A DNA stretch of 64,000 bases. It comes from Physcomitrium patens. Taxonomy: Eukaryota > Streptophyta > Bryopsida > Funariales > Funariaceae. Each line of letters starts with the position of its first letter. The first letter of the stretch is position 1. Positions 1-13,026 of the stretch are shown here, one piece after another. Both the position numbers and the translations under genes were made by a program. Location: NCBI RefSeq assembly GCF_000002425.4, contig NC_037254.1:1708758-1772757 (forward strand), read 5' to 3'. The notes beneath the pieces are model-generated. The model searched no databases. It was not told where the DNA came from and worked only from the letters and a program-made list of their open reading frames with translations.

Positions 1-2762
1 TTCCTTCAAAAGTTCTTCAGCAGTAGGCATGAATACTTCAGCTACCTCAGGGTGTACCCGCTTGATAACGTCAGTTGCACTTTCAGTGCTTGCCTTCAAC
101 ACATCTTCTACTCTGGGCGCACTAATCTTTGTAAACTTGCAGCCAACATCTCTCTCAATGAGTCTCATTGTTCGAGTTTGCCTGTCGGAGTACATGAGAA
201 TAGCTGTTCCATCTTTCCCAGCTCGTCCTGTTCGCCCGGATCGGTGGACAAATGTTTCAGGGTCGTTGGGTATTTCATAATGAATAACCTGCAGGAACAC
301 AAAGTCAGTAAATCAGAAAAATCCAAAATTGAAGTTATCCAGACTAACGAAAAGCTGTCGAAAGTGGCTGATTAGCATTACTACTCACCAAGTCGACATT
401 AGGAATATCTAAACCACGCGCAGCTACATCGGTGGCGACGAGTACTGAAAAGTTTCCTTCCCGGAAAGCATTCAAAGTCTTTTCTCGCTGACTTTGAGAA
501 ATGTCGCCGTGTAAAGCCTCGCAACCCAGAGTGCGAGCCATAGCAGTGGCGACATCATCCGCATCCCGCTTAGTCTGTGTAAACACGATAGTTTTGCCGC
601 CTTTGCCATAAACCTGAGGACACCAAGCGGGCCATGGTGTATGTTATCACTCCACCACGCAGAAATATACAAACCAGAGATAGGACAGTGGTTTGCCAAG
701 GAAAGACAAACAGTGCGTTGCGTTGGAATCCACAATGCACAAAAAGTAAGAACACTGACTAAGAACTTCGTACCGCTATCAAGTCGTTTAGAATAGAACG
801 TTTGGCTTGTGGGACTGTCGCTACAGCATACAGCTTAATACGGTCCGCCAGCTTTTCATCACTCTCCCCCACCTGCAGGAAGCCCAAGACATAGATTAGA
901 CCTAATCCTGACAAGCCGAAAATAGGAAAATGAGAGTGCTCTCAAATAATTCATAAACATTATTGTCTCAATCGTCTAAAACCGTAATGTGTCAATTCAG
1001 TCTGAAGTGCATGTATAATCTAACACACTCAGAGAGCGTCTTACCAAATCGATTGTCAGAGCATCATGCAGATATTTACGAGACAATTTTTTAACCCAGG
1101 TTGGCATAGTGGCTGAGAACAGCATACTCTGGCGCTGGTTGGGCATCTGTTCTAAAATCTGTTCAACATCTTCTTCAAAACCGACAGCCAACATCTGATC
1201 GGCCTCATCTAGAACCAAAAACCGAACTTCCTGTAGGCGCAATGACCCTCTATTGATCAAATCAATTATGCGACCTGGCGTTCCAACAGCAATATCTACA
1301 CCCCTCGTCAATAAACGCTGCTGTGAAGATATAGCCACTCCTCCGTATACACAAATTGTCGACAGCATGGGGGCGGATTCCATAAATTCACGTTCAACCT
1401 GCTTCGCTAGTTCTCTTGTAGGCGCCAAAACCAGAGCTCGAGGTGCCCGACCAGATCGCCTACATTTTGTATACCATGCAACTTGTGAGGATTCCAACTC
1501 ACAGTGGGAGCTAAGACAAGGCAAGTGAGAAACAACTACGCCGAGCCATTGGTTCAAAGATAATAACAAAATTATGATTCGCTTCGCTTTACATTAAAAA
1601 GAAGATTCTAAAATCCCAAACCTTTTAAATTGTGAAGATATTTGATGAAGGAACCAACCACGAACATACGACACAAAAGATTTAGATCGCGACAAATATG
1701 GCAATAAAATATACCTTGCGACTCTGTTTTCTTCATTCTCGCGTATTATGTTGTTAATAATAGGAATTCCAAACGCTAATGTTTTCCCTGTCCCAGTCTT
1801 GGCTCTTCCAATCAAATCCCTCCCCTGCATAGCTGGCTCAAGTACTGCCCTCTGCGATAACCACCACCCACGAAACTCAAATTATGTAGAATGCCCGTGT
1901 CACTGCGTTTTCAAAGTTAAATTTGAAATTCAGTGCACTAACTGGAATATGACAATTATAAAAGTTAGCCATATTTTCTAAAGCCTGTCAGAGCTGCAAT
2001 TGAGAAATTCTGGCAATTAATCCATTAAGATACAATTCAAAAAAAATTAATAACGTTCACTCTGTTAACAAGTGAAATAAACCCTATCATCATGCAAAAG
2101 CGGAATTCTCGAAGTAGTATTGCTGCGAAAGGACCAAGACCATACTGCTCAGCAGAACCCTTCAATAGAGAAGAAAAACCTACAAACAGTTGACGACCAC
2201 AAGTGTACTATGCCAATTATCCCTTTGACATCATTCCTCCTCGACATTTCGGGCATACGGTGACACAAACCTGAATAGGGAAGAGCTGCGTGATGCCACG
2301 TTTCGCCAAGGCGTCCGCAACGGCATCAGGAATGCCTAGGCGAGAAATAGCCAACTCGTCGCCATCATCCATGGACTCATTATCCACTCTTATTACCTCA
2401 GCATCATCATCAATGTCGCTCTCATCTTCTTCACTGTCGGTTCCGCGGGAGTAACCAAACGATCCCGCTCTCCCTTTCTGAGCAACCAAAAAGTCCGTCG
2501 CCACAGCATTCGTCTCAGTGGCTCGGTCATCGTTCGCGACATACAAAGCCCTCTGCGTATCCCATGGCTTCTCCCCCTGGTTCCTCCCGTCCCTCTGCAC
2601 AGCCTGCCCGACAATTTGCAGTCCCTTTCCTGCACAAACGCAGACAGCTCTGGTCCTCACCCGCACCCGCTCCCCTGCCAACGAAGAAGACGCTGCCCCT
2701 AGGGACTTCTCCACTGCCACACCCGCTGTGCACAAAGACGGGGCTCCGACAATGGTAGCCAT
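1..2762 (-). CDS. RH3: Chloroplast-type DEAD-box RNA helicase, RH3-like (3' end outside window)
   Basis: ATP-dependent RNA helicase. In plants the RH3 family acts in the plastid on group II intron splicing and ribosome assembly. Six exons join in phase at GT/AG sites: 2762-2271, 1851-1715, 1459-1045, 872-774, 613-389 and 288 to the edge, giving about 552 residues. Visible in order: an Ala/Ser-rich transit-peptide-like N-terminus; an acidic stretch; Q motif (GITQLFPIQ); Walker [23 protein letters not shown] within [11 protein letters not shown]; then [22 protein letters not shown] and [11 protein letters not shown]. The RRSGR segment just before PTRELA and the [15 protein letters not shown] stretch match Arabidopsis RH3, whereas some residues ([11 protein letters not shown]) resemble RH9/RH53. 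I chose the ATG at 2762 because it has G at -3 and +4 and opens a good transit peptide; an upstream ATG at 2816 would add 18 residues. The family's C-terminal RNA-binding tail lies beyond the window. Confidence 0.93.
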
Positions 2763-4190
2763 CCCTACTCTCCTTTCCACACAATTCCCGTAAACAACAA
2801 CCTCAACGAATTTCAACTCTCCGCGATTGAGACACTACTGAACAACACAAACAAACAAACTCCACGAAGTCCAGGAAGCCAGCCAGCCAGCCGTGGTGTG
2901 GAGCAAGGGAGGCACAGCTTGAGCTGCGAAATGCAGCACGTCCTGGGGAGAAAGGAAATATCGGAGGTCGAAGGTTTTGGGTTTATGAGGGTTGGATAGA
3001 TAGAGAGACGCTGGGAAAGCAAGGGACGCAAGCAGAACCTTAGCCACAACCAGCGTGGGGACAGCAGAGCCCCAGCTTCGCCGCTTGCGTGGCGCATTCT
3101 CAATGCTGAGTTGGAGGGTGACGTGGACCCCTCGTTTCTTCCCAAGGCTGCTGCTGGGTTTGGGTCCCCTTCTGCGTTTCCGGTAATTTCATTAAAATAT
3201 CTTCCAATAAAAAAAGGTTACCTTTTCTCTGAAATATCTTACAGTAAAAATAATAGTAATAATATTAAATAATGAAGATTTTTCATTGTAATTGGAAAAG
3301 AAAGGGGGAAAAAATAACATAAAAATAGAGAAAAATGAACACAATAAAGAGGTATGTTTTACTCTTTCAAAAATATTCTCATGAGAAAAAAATAATAAAA
3401 TAAAGAAAATAACACATATTCGCACACTGTATTGTTGATTTTTCTAATTATAGATGTAGAATCCACCCATGTCCAACTACAAAAAAATAAGTATGTAAAG
3501 GAATATATTAATGAGAAAAAAAAAAGGGGGTTATTCAAGTGGGATTATTAAAGTGTCTCACTACAAACTTCAAAGTTTTTTCTTCAAATAAAGAAATTAG
3601 ATTAGGATGCAAATCTGAGCTCTTTTTGCAATCTGTAACCTATGTTGGAGGGGGTCTAAATCCACACATTTTTTAAAAAAATTATTCTATTTGACCACTT
3701 AAATTTACAATGCAAAAATAAAAAATTAAAGTAATCTTTTTGATTTAGAAATAAACAGGATAACATAAAATAAAAGCCAGATTTTGACGATCAGTAAAAT
3801 TTTTACATGAATCATAACAACTGAATTGCAATAGCTAATTCAATATTGCTAATCATGTATCAAACCTTAGGTTGTACAACTGCAAATGAATGTATACTCA
3901 TGAATCCACTGATTTTAAATATTCAATCAGAAAAGATAAACGCTATATTTAGATTTTAGATTTTTTTATAGTTTTTTTTATAGTTATATATATGTATTTT
4001 TGTATTAAAATCTATTTTTCATGCGTAAGATCTTCAATTATTCTTTAACAGAATAATTGAATTCATAATTTTACACCCACTTATTCATCTGAATGTCTTC
4101 CTTGATTAAATGAATAATATTTCAATTGATTTTTCAACCATATCTTTATTTAGTCCATCCACATTGCTATGTCTATAATAGCATTCTAGG
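2763..4190. promoter_or_regulatory. Intergenic region between two divergent genes
   Basis: 2763-3180 is fairly GC-rich and most likely holds the helicase 5' UTR and core promoter on the minus strand. From about 3190 the base composition drops sharply to AT-rich with A/T runs. Only short open frames occur, with no domain signal. The next gene starts near 4190 on the plus strand, so the two genes are divergent and about 1.4 kb apart. No defined promoter element was recognised. Confidence 0.45.
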
Positions 4191-5683
4191 ATGACGGTAT
4201 CCTGTTCACACGGCAGGTAGTCTTCTTTGGGTCGGTGCCAACGGCGGACGGACATGGACGAACGAAGACGAAAGTTGATGGTCGTTGACGGGCGTGGACG
4301 CAGCCGCGGCGGTTAGTTGTTGCGATGTCGGCGTCGTCGCCTCTTCCTCCACTCAACCAGCTTTGCATAGCTTCATTCTTGCTGCTGCTGTTGCTGCTGT
4401 TGCTGCTTTAATTGCTGTCTTGGTGGATTAGGGTGAGAGTTTACATTTGCTGTTGTTGCGTGTATGGGCCCGATCATGGCTCATTCCATCGGGTGAGTGG
4501 ATTCATCACGCATGCAAGGATCACCGTTCTCCTCTCCCCTTCCCATCGTCTCTACATTCGCTGTTTGCTGCTTTCTTGCCAGGTTACTCTCTTGCTGCTC
4601 TTGTCGGCATGCTTCGCGTCTTTAGATCAGGATTTATTGTTAGCATGTTTACCTTGGATCGTTTCTGTACCAGGATTTCTTGACGCAGTGGTTCGATCAT
4701 GTGCTTGGTCAAGAAACCAACAGTTCTTAGAGGTCGTGTTGTGTGATAACGAATCTGGGATTATCCTTTAGGTGTGACTTGTGCAGTAATTGTTTTATCG
4801 TATAATGTTTTATTTTCAAATTTCTTAAATAATTCATTTTATTAACTTTTATTTAATGACTTTGATTCTCTTCAAGTGAGACAGTATTACAGAGAATTGC
4901 TAGTCGCTGTAAACTTCTTCGCTGGTTTAACGTTACTTTTGAGAGCAATTTATCTGTTGTTGCTTAAGTGTATTCCGCAAATAATTATTTCAAGCATCTT
5001 GAAATATATCTTTGTTGAAAAATTTGCGAAAGATTGTATTGAGTGATGATAACAAATTGCATGATCACTCTCAGAAGCGCCTTGATTTAGCAATGGTTGC
5101 TCGGGGATGAATGAGTACGAACAGTAGGTACTAGTTGTGACACTTTTCTAATGATCGCATCTCTGTTGCTGAGCATGGTTGATGACCAAACTGGTGAGAA
5201 TTTGAAGATATCGTAAACAAGTTTAGAAGTAAACTGATATTTTTTGAGGAATATTCCATGTTATTTGCGACGTCTTTTAATCCCAGTCTAGGTGTCAGGT
5301 TGTCAACTCATAAATATGGTACCGAGGACTCGAGTGTGTAGTTATGAATTACATATTTAATGTAGTTACTTCTGATTGTTCTCCAAAACCTTGTTCACAA
5401 AATGACCGCAGCTAAAGCATGCCATAGGTCTTATCTACCGATTGTACAATGGGAAATAACATGTTCGTTGACTAGTTCCGAGTAATTCTGATTTACTCTG
5501 TGAAGGAAAGCTCAGTAGAGTGTTCTTTGCTTTGATTTGATTTTTGATTTATTTTTTGAATACTTGAGGGTTGTTAGTGCTCCTCTCTTGCAGAAAATGT
5601 GGGTAATCGCACTTGTGCTCACTTAATTGCAAAGAATACTTTCATCATAAATCGTTTCAGACTCTAATTAGGGGTTGTGAAGC
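4190..5683 (+). promoter_or_regulatory. Leader region with probable long 5' UTR intron
   Basis: GC content rises at about 4190, consistent with a transcribed first exon. A donor-like GGTGAGAG lies at 4432-4439 and an acceptor-like GTGAAGCAG ends at 5684, just before the first coding ATG at 5699. Together they suggest a 5' UTR intron of about 1.25 kb, a common arrangement in plants. The stretch between is AT-rich with only short spurious open frames. This is inferred from splice-like motifs only. Confidence 0.4.
4325..4411 (+). CDS. Small upstream ORF, poly-leucine peptide (28 aa)
   Basis: ATG at 4325, stop at 4409. The peptide starts MSASSPLPPLNQL and ends in a run of ten leucines encoded by a CTG/TTG microsatellite. 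It would resemble a signal anchor if translated. It sits in the probable first leader exon of the downstream gene, so it could reduce translation of the main frame. It may equally be chance coding through a trinucleotide repeat. Confidence 0.3.
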   Translation: MSASSPLPPLNQLCIASFLLLLLLLLLL

Positions 5684-5698
5684 AGGTCTATACGAGAA

Positions 5699-8600
5699 AT
5701 GGTGCGGAAATACAGAGAGGAGTTGTCATGGCTAGCCGTCCGAAATGGTAACCGGGTCTTTTCTTCAGAAGAAGATTTTAATGGGGGAACGAAGCCAGTG
5801 AACGACACAAGGCCCTTCCCCGCTCACAAGTATTGCTGGAATGCGATACAGAACGCCGCTCGCAGCTCCATGCAAGAGGTCTGTCTTTTCAGTCAGCATC
5901 TATTGAATGTCTTCTTTAAATTTTCAGCCAAGATCAACTCGAGTTTTCAGCAGGACAATTCTGTGCCTGTACCAGAGACACACCTAAACCCTTTGTTACT
6001 GCCGTTATTTACTGATGATTGATTCAACGATTTTTGCGTTCACAATCCTCGATCAGTCTGTGCGAGCTGTTTGATTACTTTGGCCTCAAGACCTGCTCTG
6101 CAATTGTTAATACCATGTATCAGTCCTAATAACGTCTTAGCAAATACTACATACCAATTAGTCCAAGTTGAAATTCTAAAGCACTAGGGCTACACATTTT
6201 TTTCTAGAAATTTCACCAACGCTAGCCATTGTATTATTCCTCTCAATTACAGGACGTGTTCCTGTCTCAGGTATTTTGCAGCACTTGGATGTTTTCTAAA
6301 GTAATACATTAGGAGACCTTGTATGCCTGCTGATCCTACATTTCAGTTTCTTGTAAAACACAAGTACTTACAATCCTCTGAAATTCCAGATGGACGATTT
6401 TGCAAACTTTCAGGACCTCGACCGTCGTGCTACAGAAGTTCTGCGTCGCAGGTATTTGCTTTCTTACGCATTGATATCATGATGGGCTGAAGAATCGTTT
6501 TACAGATTTTGTTTTGATGTCTCAGATACGAAGTTAGTGTATACTGAAGTATGGAATTGCAAGCTTCAAGTCTTTTTTTCGCATCCGTGTTGAAGCTATA
6601 ACTATGAAATTTATTTCAGAAATCTGTATTGTGATAATTTAAACATACTGCCATCGCTTCAGCAAGTGCCATTGTTATTGATCGCATGAACACTTTCTTC
6701 TACTGGAATGGGCATTCAGGAAAAATATGCAATACAAATTGTTCAGACTGCATCAGTTCAGGTGCATTCAGTTTTGATGCGAATGATTGCACTACCTGCT
6801 ACAAATATCATGGTTCCATGTCAAAACAGGAACTTCATGTAATGGTCTCATATTGTAGGCCTAATTTTTCTTATCATCATATTCTGCTATGAAGAACTGG
6901 AGTGTTGTTTGGGTGTGTAGTCAGCAGGTTCTTGAAGGGGAACACACTTGCAAGTCTTCTGTAGCTCTTACCAGAAAATCAGGCTTTCACACTAGCGGCA
7001 TACAGACATCTAACTTGCCTGGCACTAGATTATGTTCACCCCATAGTTTAGAAACACGTGAGCGACGAAATCGCAAGAGCCATCGTTGCACAGGAGATGT
7101 GGTTACGAGGAATTTCGAGGAGATTGAGAAAATTCTAGGCGAGTGCAATTTGATCATGGAACAAAACTCCTCCAGTAATGAAGGTGAACTCTCTCATAAT
7201 GGTGCTTAATATCTGTCCGTTTCAAATTTATTCCGCATGCTCATATTTCATTTTACAGAACTGATAGATTGTTAGGAGTTTTAGGACCAAATAAATGCCA
7301 AAAGTCGGCAGTCAGAAACTGCTCATTCAATTAAATGTGAATGAAGTTGATACTTCTGCAGATACAAAACATCTGGAACAAGTGAGCGCTAGAGAGATGG
7401 CTGCCAGCAGAGCTGCGAATGCCTTCTTGAAAAAAGGTGCTGGACATTGCAGTGCTCTAGCAACCGAGAGGATGCTGGAAAGTGCTACAGCCCTTGCAGA
7501 GGTGGGAGCTGACCTCACTTGCCGAAATTTGGTGAATATTTCTGATGGATTAACGGGCAGTGCAGATCCAGCTTGTCATCTTCCCACCTTCAACACAAGT
7601 CAGTGGATACATATCTTTCGTGTTTTATTCCTTTTTTTATTAAAGAACCTTTGTGATGTAGCAGACTTCTGTTGAAATTGTCTTATCGAAATGCTCTATC
7701 TTTTTGATGACTCTTGAGCATTCAGCCAGATTTTCTAAATTTTCTCATCTGTATACAGGAAAACAATATGGATGGCAGACTACGGAGTTGTCATCTCTAC
7801 AATCCTCAGTTTTGTGCCATGAATCGATGATTTGTGACATATCAGTCCCTGAAACATCTAGGGCCACTTCCGCTAAACTTCCAGTAATGAACGAAGTAAA
7901 AACTGCGTGTAGCGATGTGCGGTGGTTGAGCAAAAGTGAACACCTACATTCTGAGAAATTCAGCGTTTCTTCAAAGCAAGCAAACAATGGTGATTGGGAA
8001 TCTCTCGAGCGGATCAATTTTGGGAATGTTTATTTGGGTGGAACGAATGCGAATGGCAGACTACTAACGGGAAGTAGAAGTGATAGAACTACCACAGAAA
8101 GACAGCGGCCAAATGTTGTGGACTGTCAGCACCCCTACTCTATGAGAAAAACGTCCATAAAAAACTACCCAAAGTACAATAATTCGTGCTCCACGCAGAT
8201 TCCGTTGAGTCACGCTGGAAGTTTTTGGCAGGGAGCGGGAGGTTATGACCCTGATATGTCAGGTATAGAGAGTCGGAGCTGTGTAGAAAGATGGGTTAGA
8301 ATGAGTTCATATGAACCTGGATGTTTGGAGACTAGAAGGGTTCAAGTATTGATGGAGGATTTGCAAATGGATTTGGGAAATTCAGGAAGAAAACGAGCAA
8401 GTTTGAGGTCTTCATCATCTGAGCATCAGTTTAAGGCTTCATGCGAAGGGCGATGGGCTTACCCACCCCAACCTTACCTTTCTCAAAATAGTTCAATGTC
8501 TCCAGTGGCTTCAGAATTTGTAAGGTTGGTTACTTCACGACTTCAATGTGTACTATTACTGCAGCTTGAGGACACCAATTGCCATGTAAAATAAGAGTAG

Positions 8601-10394
8601 TTTCGAATCATAGATCATTTCCCAGATGCATATTGTATCGTGCAGTTCTTCTTTGTGGATGTATAACCCTTTTGTTCGAAAACCTTCGAAGTGGCGTGCT
8701 ATGTCCATCACTCACATTCGACTGCAGGCCTCAGCTGCAAGTCTTCTAACGGTGTAGCAGTTGTTGAGGAGCGTGAAGAACTGGCTCTCCGACACAACCA
8801 ACGAAAAGATTCAAGGTTAGGAGCAGCCGTCAATAGCAACTTCAAAGAAAGAGGTCAAGAAGACTTTGACTGCAGTGCTTTAACTGCCGGGATTCCAAAC
8901 AATAACTTGGTGTTTGATCACAGTAACAGCAGAGAAGCTGGGAACCACTCTCCTGGAACCGTTTCTGCAAAGATCCTCGAAACACGGCAATCAGATCAAA
9001 CGTCTTACATGTTTCCTGCTCCAGTGAGGACACATGCCGCAAACGAAGCTGCGCAGATTGCAGAAACGTGCATGCCGTCTGAGAAGGCTAGCATTCAGGT
9101 TGAGATTAGTAGTGACCTGTCACTCGAAACATTCTTCCCCTTGGTATTGACTGTGAAAGAGGATCACTGCGCAACCAGCTGCCAGGTTTCTCAACGCTTG
9201 CACCATTCGTCAACAAGCTCCATAGTCTCGCCTGAATTGGACCTTTTGATATCAGAGGTAACTGATACCTCCTGGGTCTTCTTCGGTTTCCGTTCAGTAA
9301 ATCCATCTCATGATTTCTATCAATGATGTCATTCTAAATTTCCATGACCTCGAGCTTACTCATATGGCGAAGGCCTAACACAGTCGAGAATTTGCACTTC
9401 TTACGTCGCAGGCTATAAATTATGCATGAATAGCAGTTGTTTCCGAATGCCAGTAACATGACTATGACTCCATCACAGGTAATACGTGAATGGGTCGGCG
9501 GCGGCTGTAACACTTCCCCAACCGTGTGCTCTTGGTTTGGACGTCAAGAAACTTATGCTGCAAGCCCTACTACTTCTTCGATCACCGAAGTGTGCAGCGC
9601 TGATTTCCCTGTCGCAGAGGTTGAGACATCACTAGAAGAAAGGATAAACATTGTGAGAGGGGTGAAAGTTTCGGAAGTTAATACCCACGACCCATATAGA
9701 GAATTGCAAGGATCAAAATCTCAACCCCAATGCACAGAGCTGGTGAAATGTGTTGGGAAAAATAGTGTAGCAGCCCTGGCATCAGTTGTACAACCGTTAC
9801 TAGCTGCTCTACAAGTAAGCACATCCACTGATAAACCTTAACGACTGAGAAGGGATCTTAGCTCACGCTTATGTTGGACTGGTCATTTCTTTGGCCAACC
9901 ACCAATCTGATGATAGCTTCGTAACTGCTCAAGGTGTATTGTGAATGATGTCTTGTTGAGCATGCACGTTCCGTTCGCAAAAATATATGAGGTGCTGAGC
10001 ATACGTAGCTTCACAAAGCAAGAGTTATCTTTCGTCTTGTCATGGTTGGTTGGGCACCTCAGGAAGAACAGGGTAGAGATTCTGATACTTATTCCATGCA
10101 CAACACCCAGAATGTGATTCCTAATGTCGGGGTTTTGTGCAGGGGTCAGAAGTAGGAGAAAATATTATCACAGAATTTGAAGCAGATGAGACAATCCATT
10201 TGCTCCTGGAGAAACTGCAGTTTTATGATGCGAAGATACGGTGAGCTAGGAACTAGATTCCTGCGAGTTATTTTTAAGCAACATCGTCTAAGCATACTAA
10301 TCTCATGCAGAAGAGTTTTTTTGTTTCTTGCAGGGCCCTGAAGAGTAGAGGGAAAGGCAATCTAAGAAACCAAAGCTCTACAACAGAGAACTGA
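5699..10394 (+). CDS. Uncharacterised plant protein, nine coding exons (~856 aa predicted)
   Basis: I do not recognise this gene. Exons predicted from GT/AG sites and phase: 5699-5878, 6390-6451, 6921-7183, 7305-7598, 7759-8519, 8742-9257, 9479-9814, 10143-10240 and 10334-10394 (stop TGA). The sum is a multiple of three, about 856 residues. Junctions 6451/6921, 7598/7759, 9257/9479, 9814/10143 and 10240/10334 fit well. The acceptor at 7305 is poor in pyrimidines. For exon six a stronger-looking acceptor lies at 8728 but is out of phase with the good donor at 8519, so that junction is uncertain. The N-terminal part (MDDFANFQDLDRRATEVL) and the C-terminal part (ETIHLLLEKLQFYDAKIR) look helical; the long middle is Ser/Thr-rich and probably disordered. 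There is no signal peptide, membrane segment or catalytic motif. The ATG at 5699 follows an in-frame stop and has AGAA before it. Confidence 0.6.
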
Positions 10395-10890
10395 ACTAAA
10401 ATGGGCACATTTTTCTGTAAAACTCGTGCAACAATTTTTCGGATTATCCATCATAACCTTGCATAGGTAGAGTCTTAAGTCTACAAATCAATTTTTTTCT
10501 CAAAAGCAACAATGTTGGATTTTTAAGTAATAAATTTTTTACTTGAAAGCTTGTCTTGTTTTAATATCCAACATCGTTGCTGCAATACCTTACATAGCAT
10601 TTTTCTTTAGTACAAACAATAAACACATTGTTTGCGTGACTCCCGAATAACACGAAACTCCCTCTAAAAGTCTGTGGTCCACACAACATGCTCAATTTCC
10701 TGCAGCTATGAATCGGCAGCTCTCAGCGTAAAAGTGTGACTCACAAGTGGTATGAGTTTGAATGAGGAAACCTTGAATGGTAGTACAAGTGGTTTCGAAA
10801 TGCTTTGGTCTCCCGGGTGTTAACAGAGGAGAAGTAGAAAAAAGAACGTATTATACAACAGTAACAATGATATTAACTAGTTCTTGTTAA
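10395..10890 (+). other. 3' UTR and flank of the uncharacterised gene
   Basis: AT-rich sequence after the stop codon, with AATAAA-like signals near 10528 (AATAAATT) and 10617 (AATAAACA) that could direct polyadenylation. No open frame of interest. Transposon debris begins beyond about 10900. Confidence 0.35.
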
Positions 10891-11976
10891 GTGTATATTA
10901 CAAAGGTTGATGTCAACCTTTAATATGATGGGACTTAAATGTAAGGGGACATGATGTTATTGTCTAAATATAATAACTACTTACTAAAATTATTCTATTA
11001 ATTTTAAATGCTTTTGTCTAAGCATCAACTACCATATCTTTGATTGGTCATAATAGAATGGAAATATTTCTATGTTAAATAATTTTTCTAGAATAATAAT
11101 ATTTTATATCAATATACTTTGATGGATTATGATGGTGTGGATTTTTAGATTAGAGAATTAAAAATTGGTTATTGTAATATAAAGGTAAGATATTCAATTG
11201 GTGATAGTCTATGTCATTTATTAATTTTAAAATCTAAATAGCTTCTTTTGCAACTAAAGTACAAGTTGTATATTTTTTTTGGTAGAAGATAATGCAATAA
11301 TAGGTTATTGCTAACTTTGCCAAGAAATAGCTCCATTGGTTAATATAAATACATAATCTAAAGTGGATCTTTGAGAGTTTTCATTACTTGACTTATTTAC
11401 TATTACTTCAATTTTAAACTTAATGTTGATAATCAATAGAACTTTGTTTAATTTGATAAATAATTCTATAATTTAAAGTATCTTTAAAATATCGCATTAA
11501 ACATTTTACTATGTACCAATGTGCTTAAATTAGATTGGCAATAAACTTGGGAACTTGGCTAGTAATAAAAGCAATATTCTGCCTATTATACGTCATGGCA
11601 TGCATTGAACACTTTGTGGAAATTAAATATAGAACATCCTTCATTGTCTCTATATATTTAGAATCAATTGGATTCATATTATTAATTAATCTTCAAGCAG
11701 GGTTGAATCATGTTTACAATTATACATATTAAATTTGATAAGAAATTTAGTTATATATTTAATTTTTGATATATTAATAGATTTATTAATTTTAATGCAT
11801 TCAATTATCATGCTTAAAAAACTATCTCCACTTTTAGTGGATTTTTTATTAGTCATTTCAAAAGCCTTTTAGTTGTGCCTAAGAATTGTATATCATTACT
11901 AATAATAATAGAATTGTCTACATGTAATGCTAATATAATAAAATTTTAATGTACTAGCTTTTTTTTATTTAATTAT

Positions 11977-11977
11977 A

Positions 11978-12024
<47 letters not shown>

Positions 12025-12026
12025 AT
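11977..12026. repeat. (AAAT)n microsatellite
   Basis: About twelve tandem ATAA/AAAT units lie inside the copia fossil. Confidence 0.95.
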
Positions 12027-12642
12027 ATATATATTAGAACCTACTTCACAATTAAAATAAATATTTTTAATGAAATAATGGTTAAATTATTCATTCCACA
12101 TATACAAAGCTTATTTTAATTTATATATAATTTTTAATAACTTACAAATTTTATGTAAAAAGTGAGGATTAGTATAACCCTTTGGTTGAGCTATATAAAT
12201 TTCATTATTTAAGTGACCTTGAAAAAATACAATCTTAATGTCTATTTGATAAACATATAGATCATATATTGCTTCTAGAAATAATAAAATACAGAATGAA
12301 CTTAATTTTAACACAAGAGAATTTTTTTCTACATAGTCAATACCATTTTTTTTGTAAAAACATCTCTAGTAATCAATCTAGCTTTGTAATGGATGATTAT
12401 TCCATTAGTATTACATATTATTTTCAAAGTCCATGTACAACTTATTATAAAACATCTTGGAAGAAGATACACTAAAATCCATGTATTATTTTTAATTAAA
12501 AAATCATATTTAGCATCTAATGCATCTCTCTACTTGATAGCATCCTTTTTATTTAAAGCTTATGTTATTGTAATAAGTTCATCATCATCAAATAAAATAG
12601 ATAAATAATTTTTAAATAAGACATAATCATGATATTCTTCTA

Positions 12643-12643
<1 letters not shown>

Positions 12644-12675
<32 letters not shown>
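12644..12675. repeat. (AT)n microsatellite
   Basis: About sixteen AT units within copia debris. Confidence 0.95.
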
Positions 12676-12687
<12 letters not shown>

Positions 12688-12988
12688 TCTAATTGACCTT
12701 CTTAATAGAATAGGTAATGAATATCTTGAATTACTTAAACTGATATTATTAATCATATAATTATTATTTGATAAAATAGTTTGTGAGGTAATTAATAACA
12801 AAGAAATATTTATTTACATTTTAATTTACTTTAAACATGAGTATCATCAAAAGGCATATAATTATTAGATAATATTAATTACAAGTAAATATTAAGATAT
12901 TTAGACTAAATAGAAATATTATTTGAGAATTTTTATTAAGAGAAAAGTTTTTTTAGTAGGTATTTTAAATTTTATTTTAATTAAAGTA

Positions 12989-12990
<2 letters not shown>

Positions 12991-13022
<32 letters not shown>
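12991..13022. repeat. (AT)n microsatellite
   Basis: About sixteen AT units within copia debris. Confidence 0.95.

Positions 13023-13026
<4 letters not shown>

Noticed and set aside
2518-2793. Plus-strand frames over helicase exon 1
   Set aside because: Shadow of the GC-rich transit-peptide and acidic-region coding sequence on the minus strand.
4186-4368. Minus-strand 60-residue frame
   Set aside because: It overlaps the GC-rich first exon of the plus-strand gene and has no start context or homology signal.
6686-6892. Cys-rich 68-residue frame as an extra exon (CNTNCSDCISSGAF)
   Set aside because: It lies within the intron between 6451 and 6921, whose ends fit in phase without it; no acceptor or donor brackets it.
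12111-12314. Minus-strand 67-residue frame as a host gene
   Set aside because: It matches copia reverse transcriptase and is flanked by other copia pieces in the same orientation.
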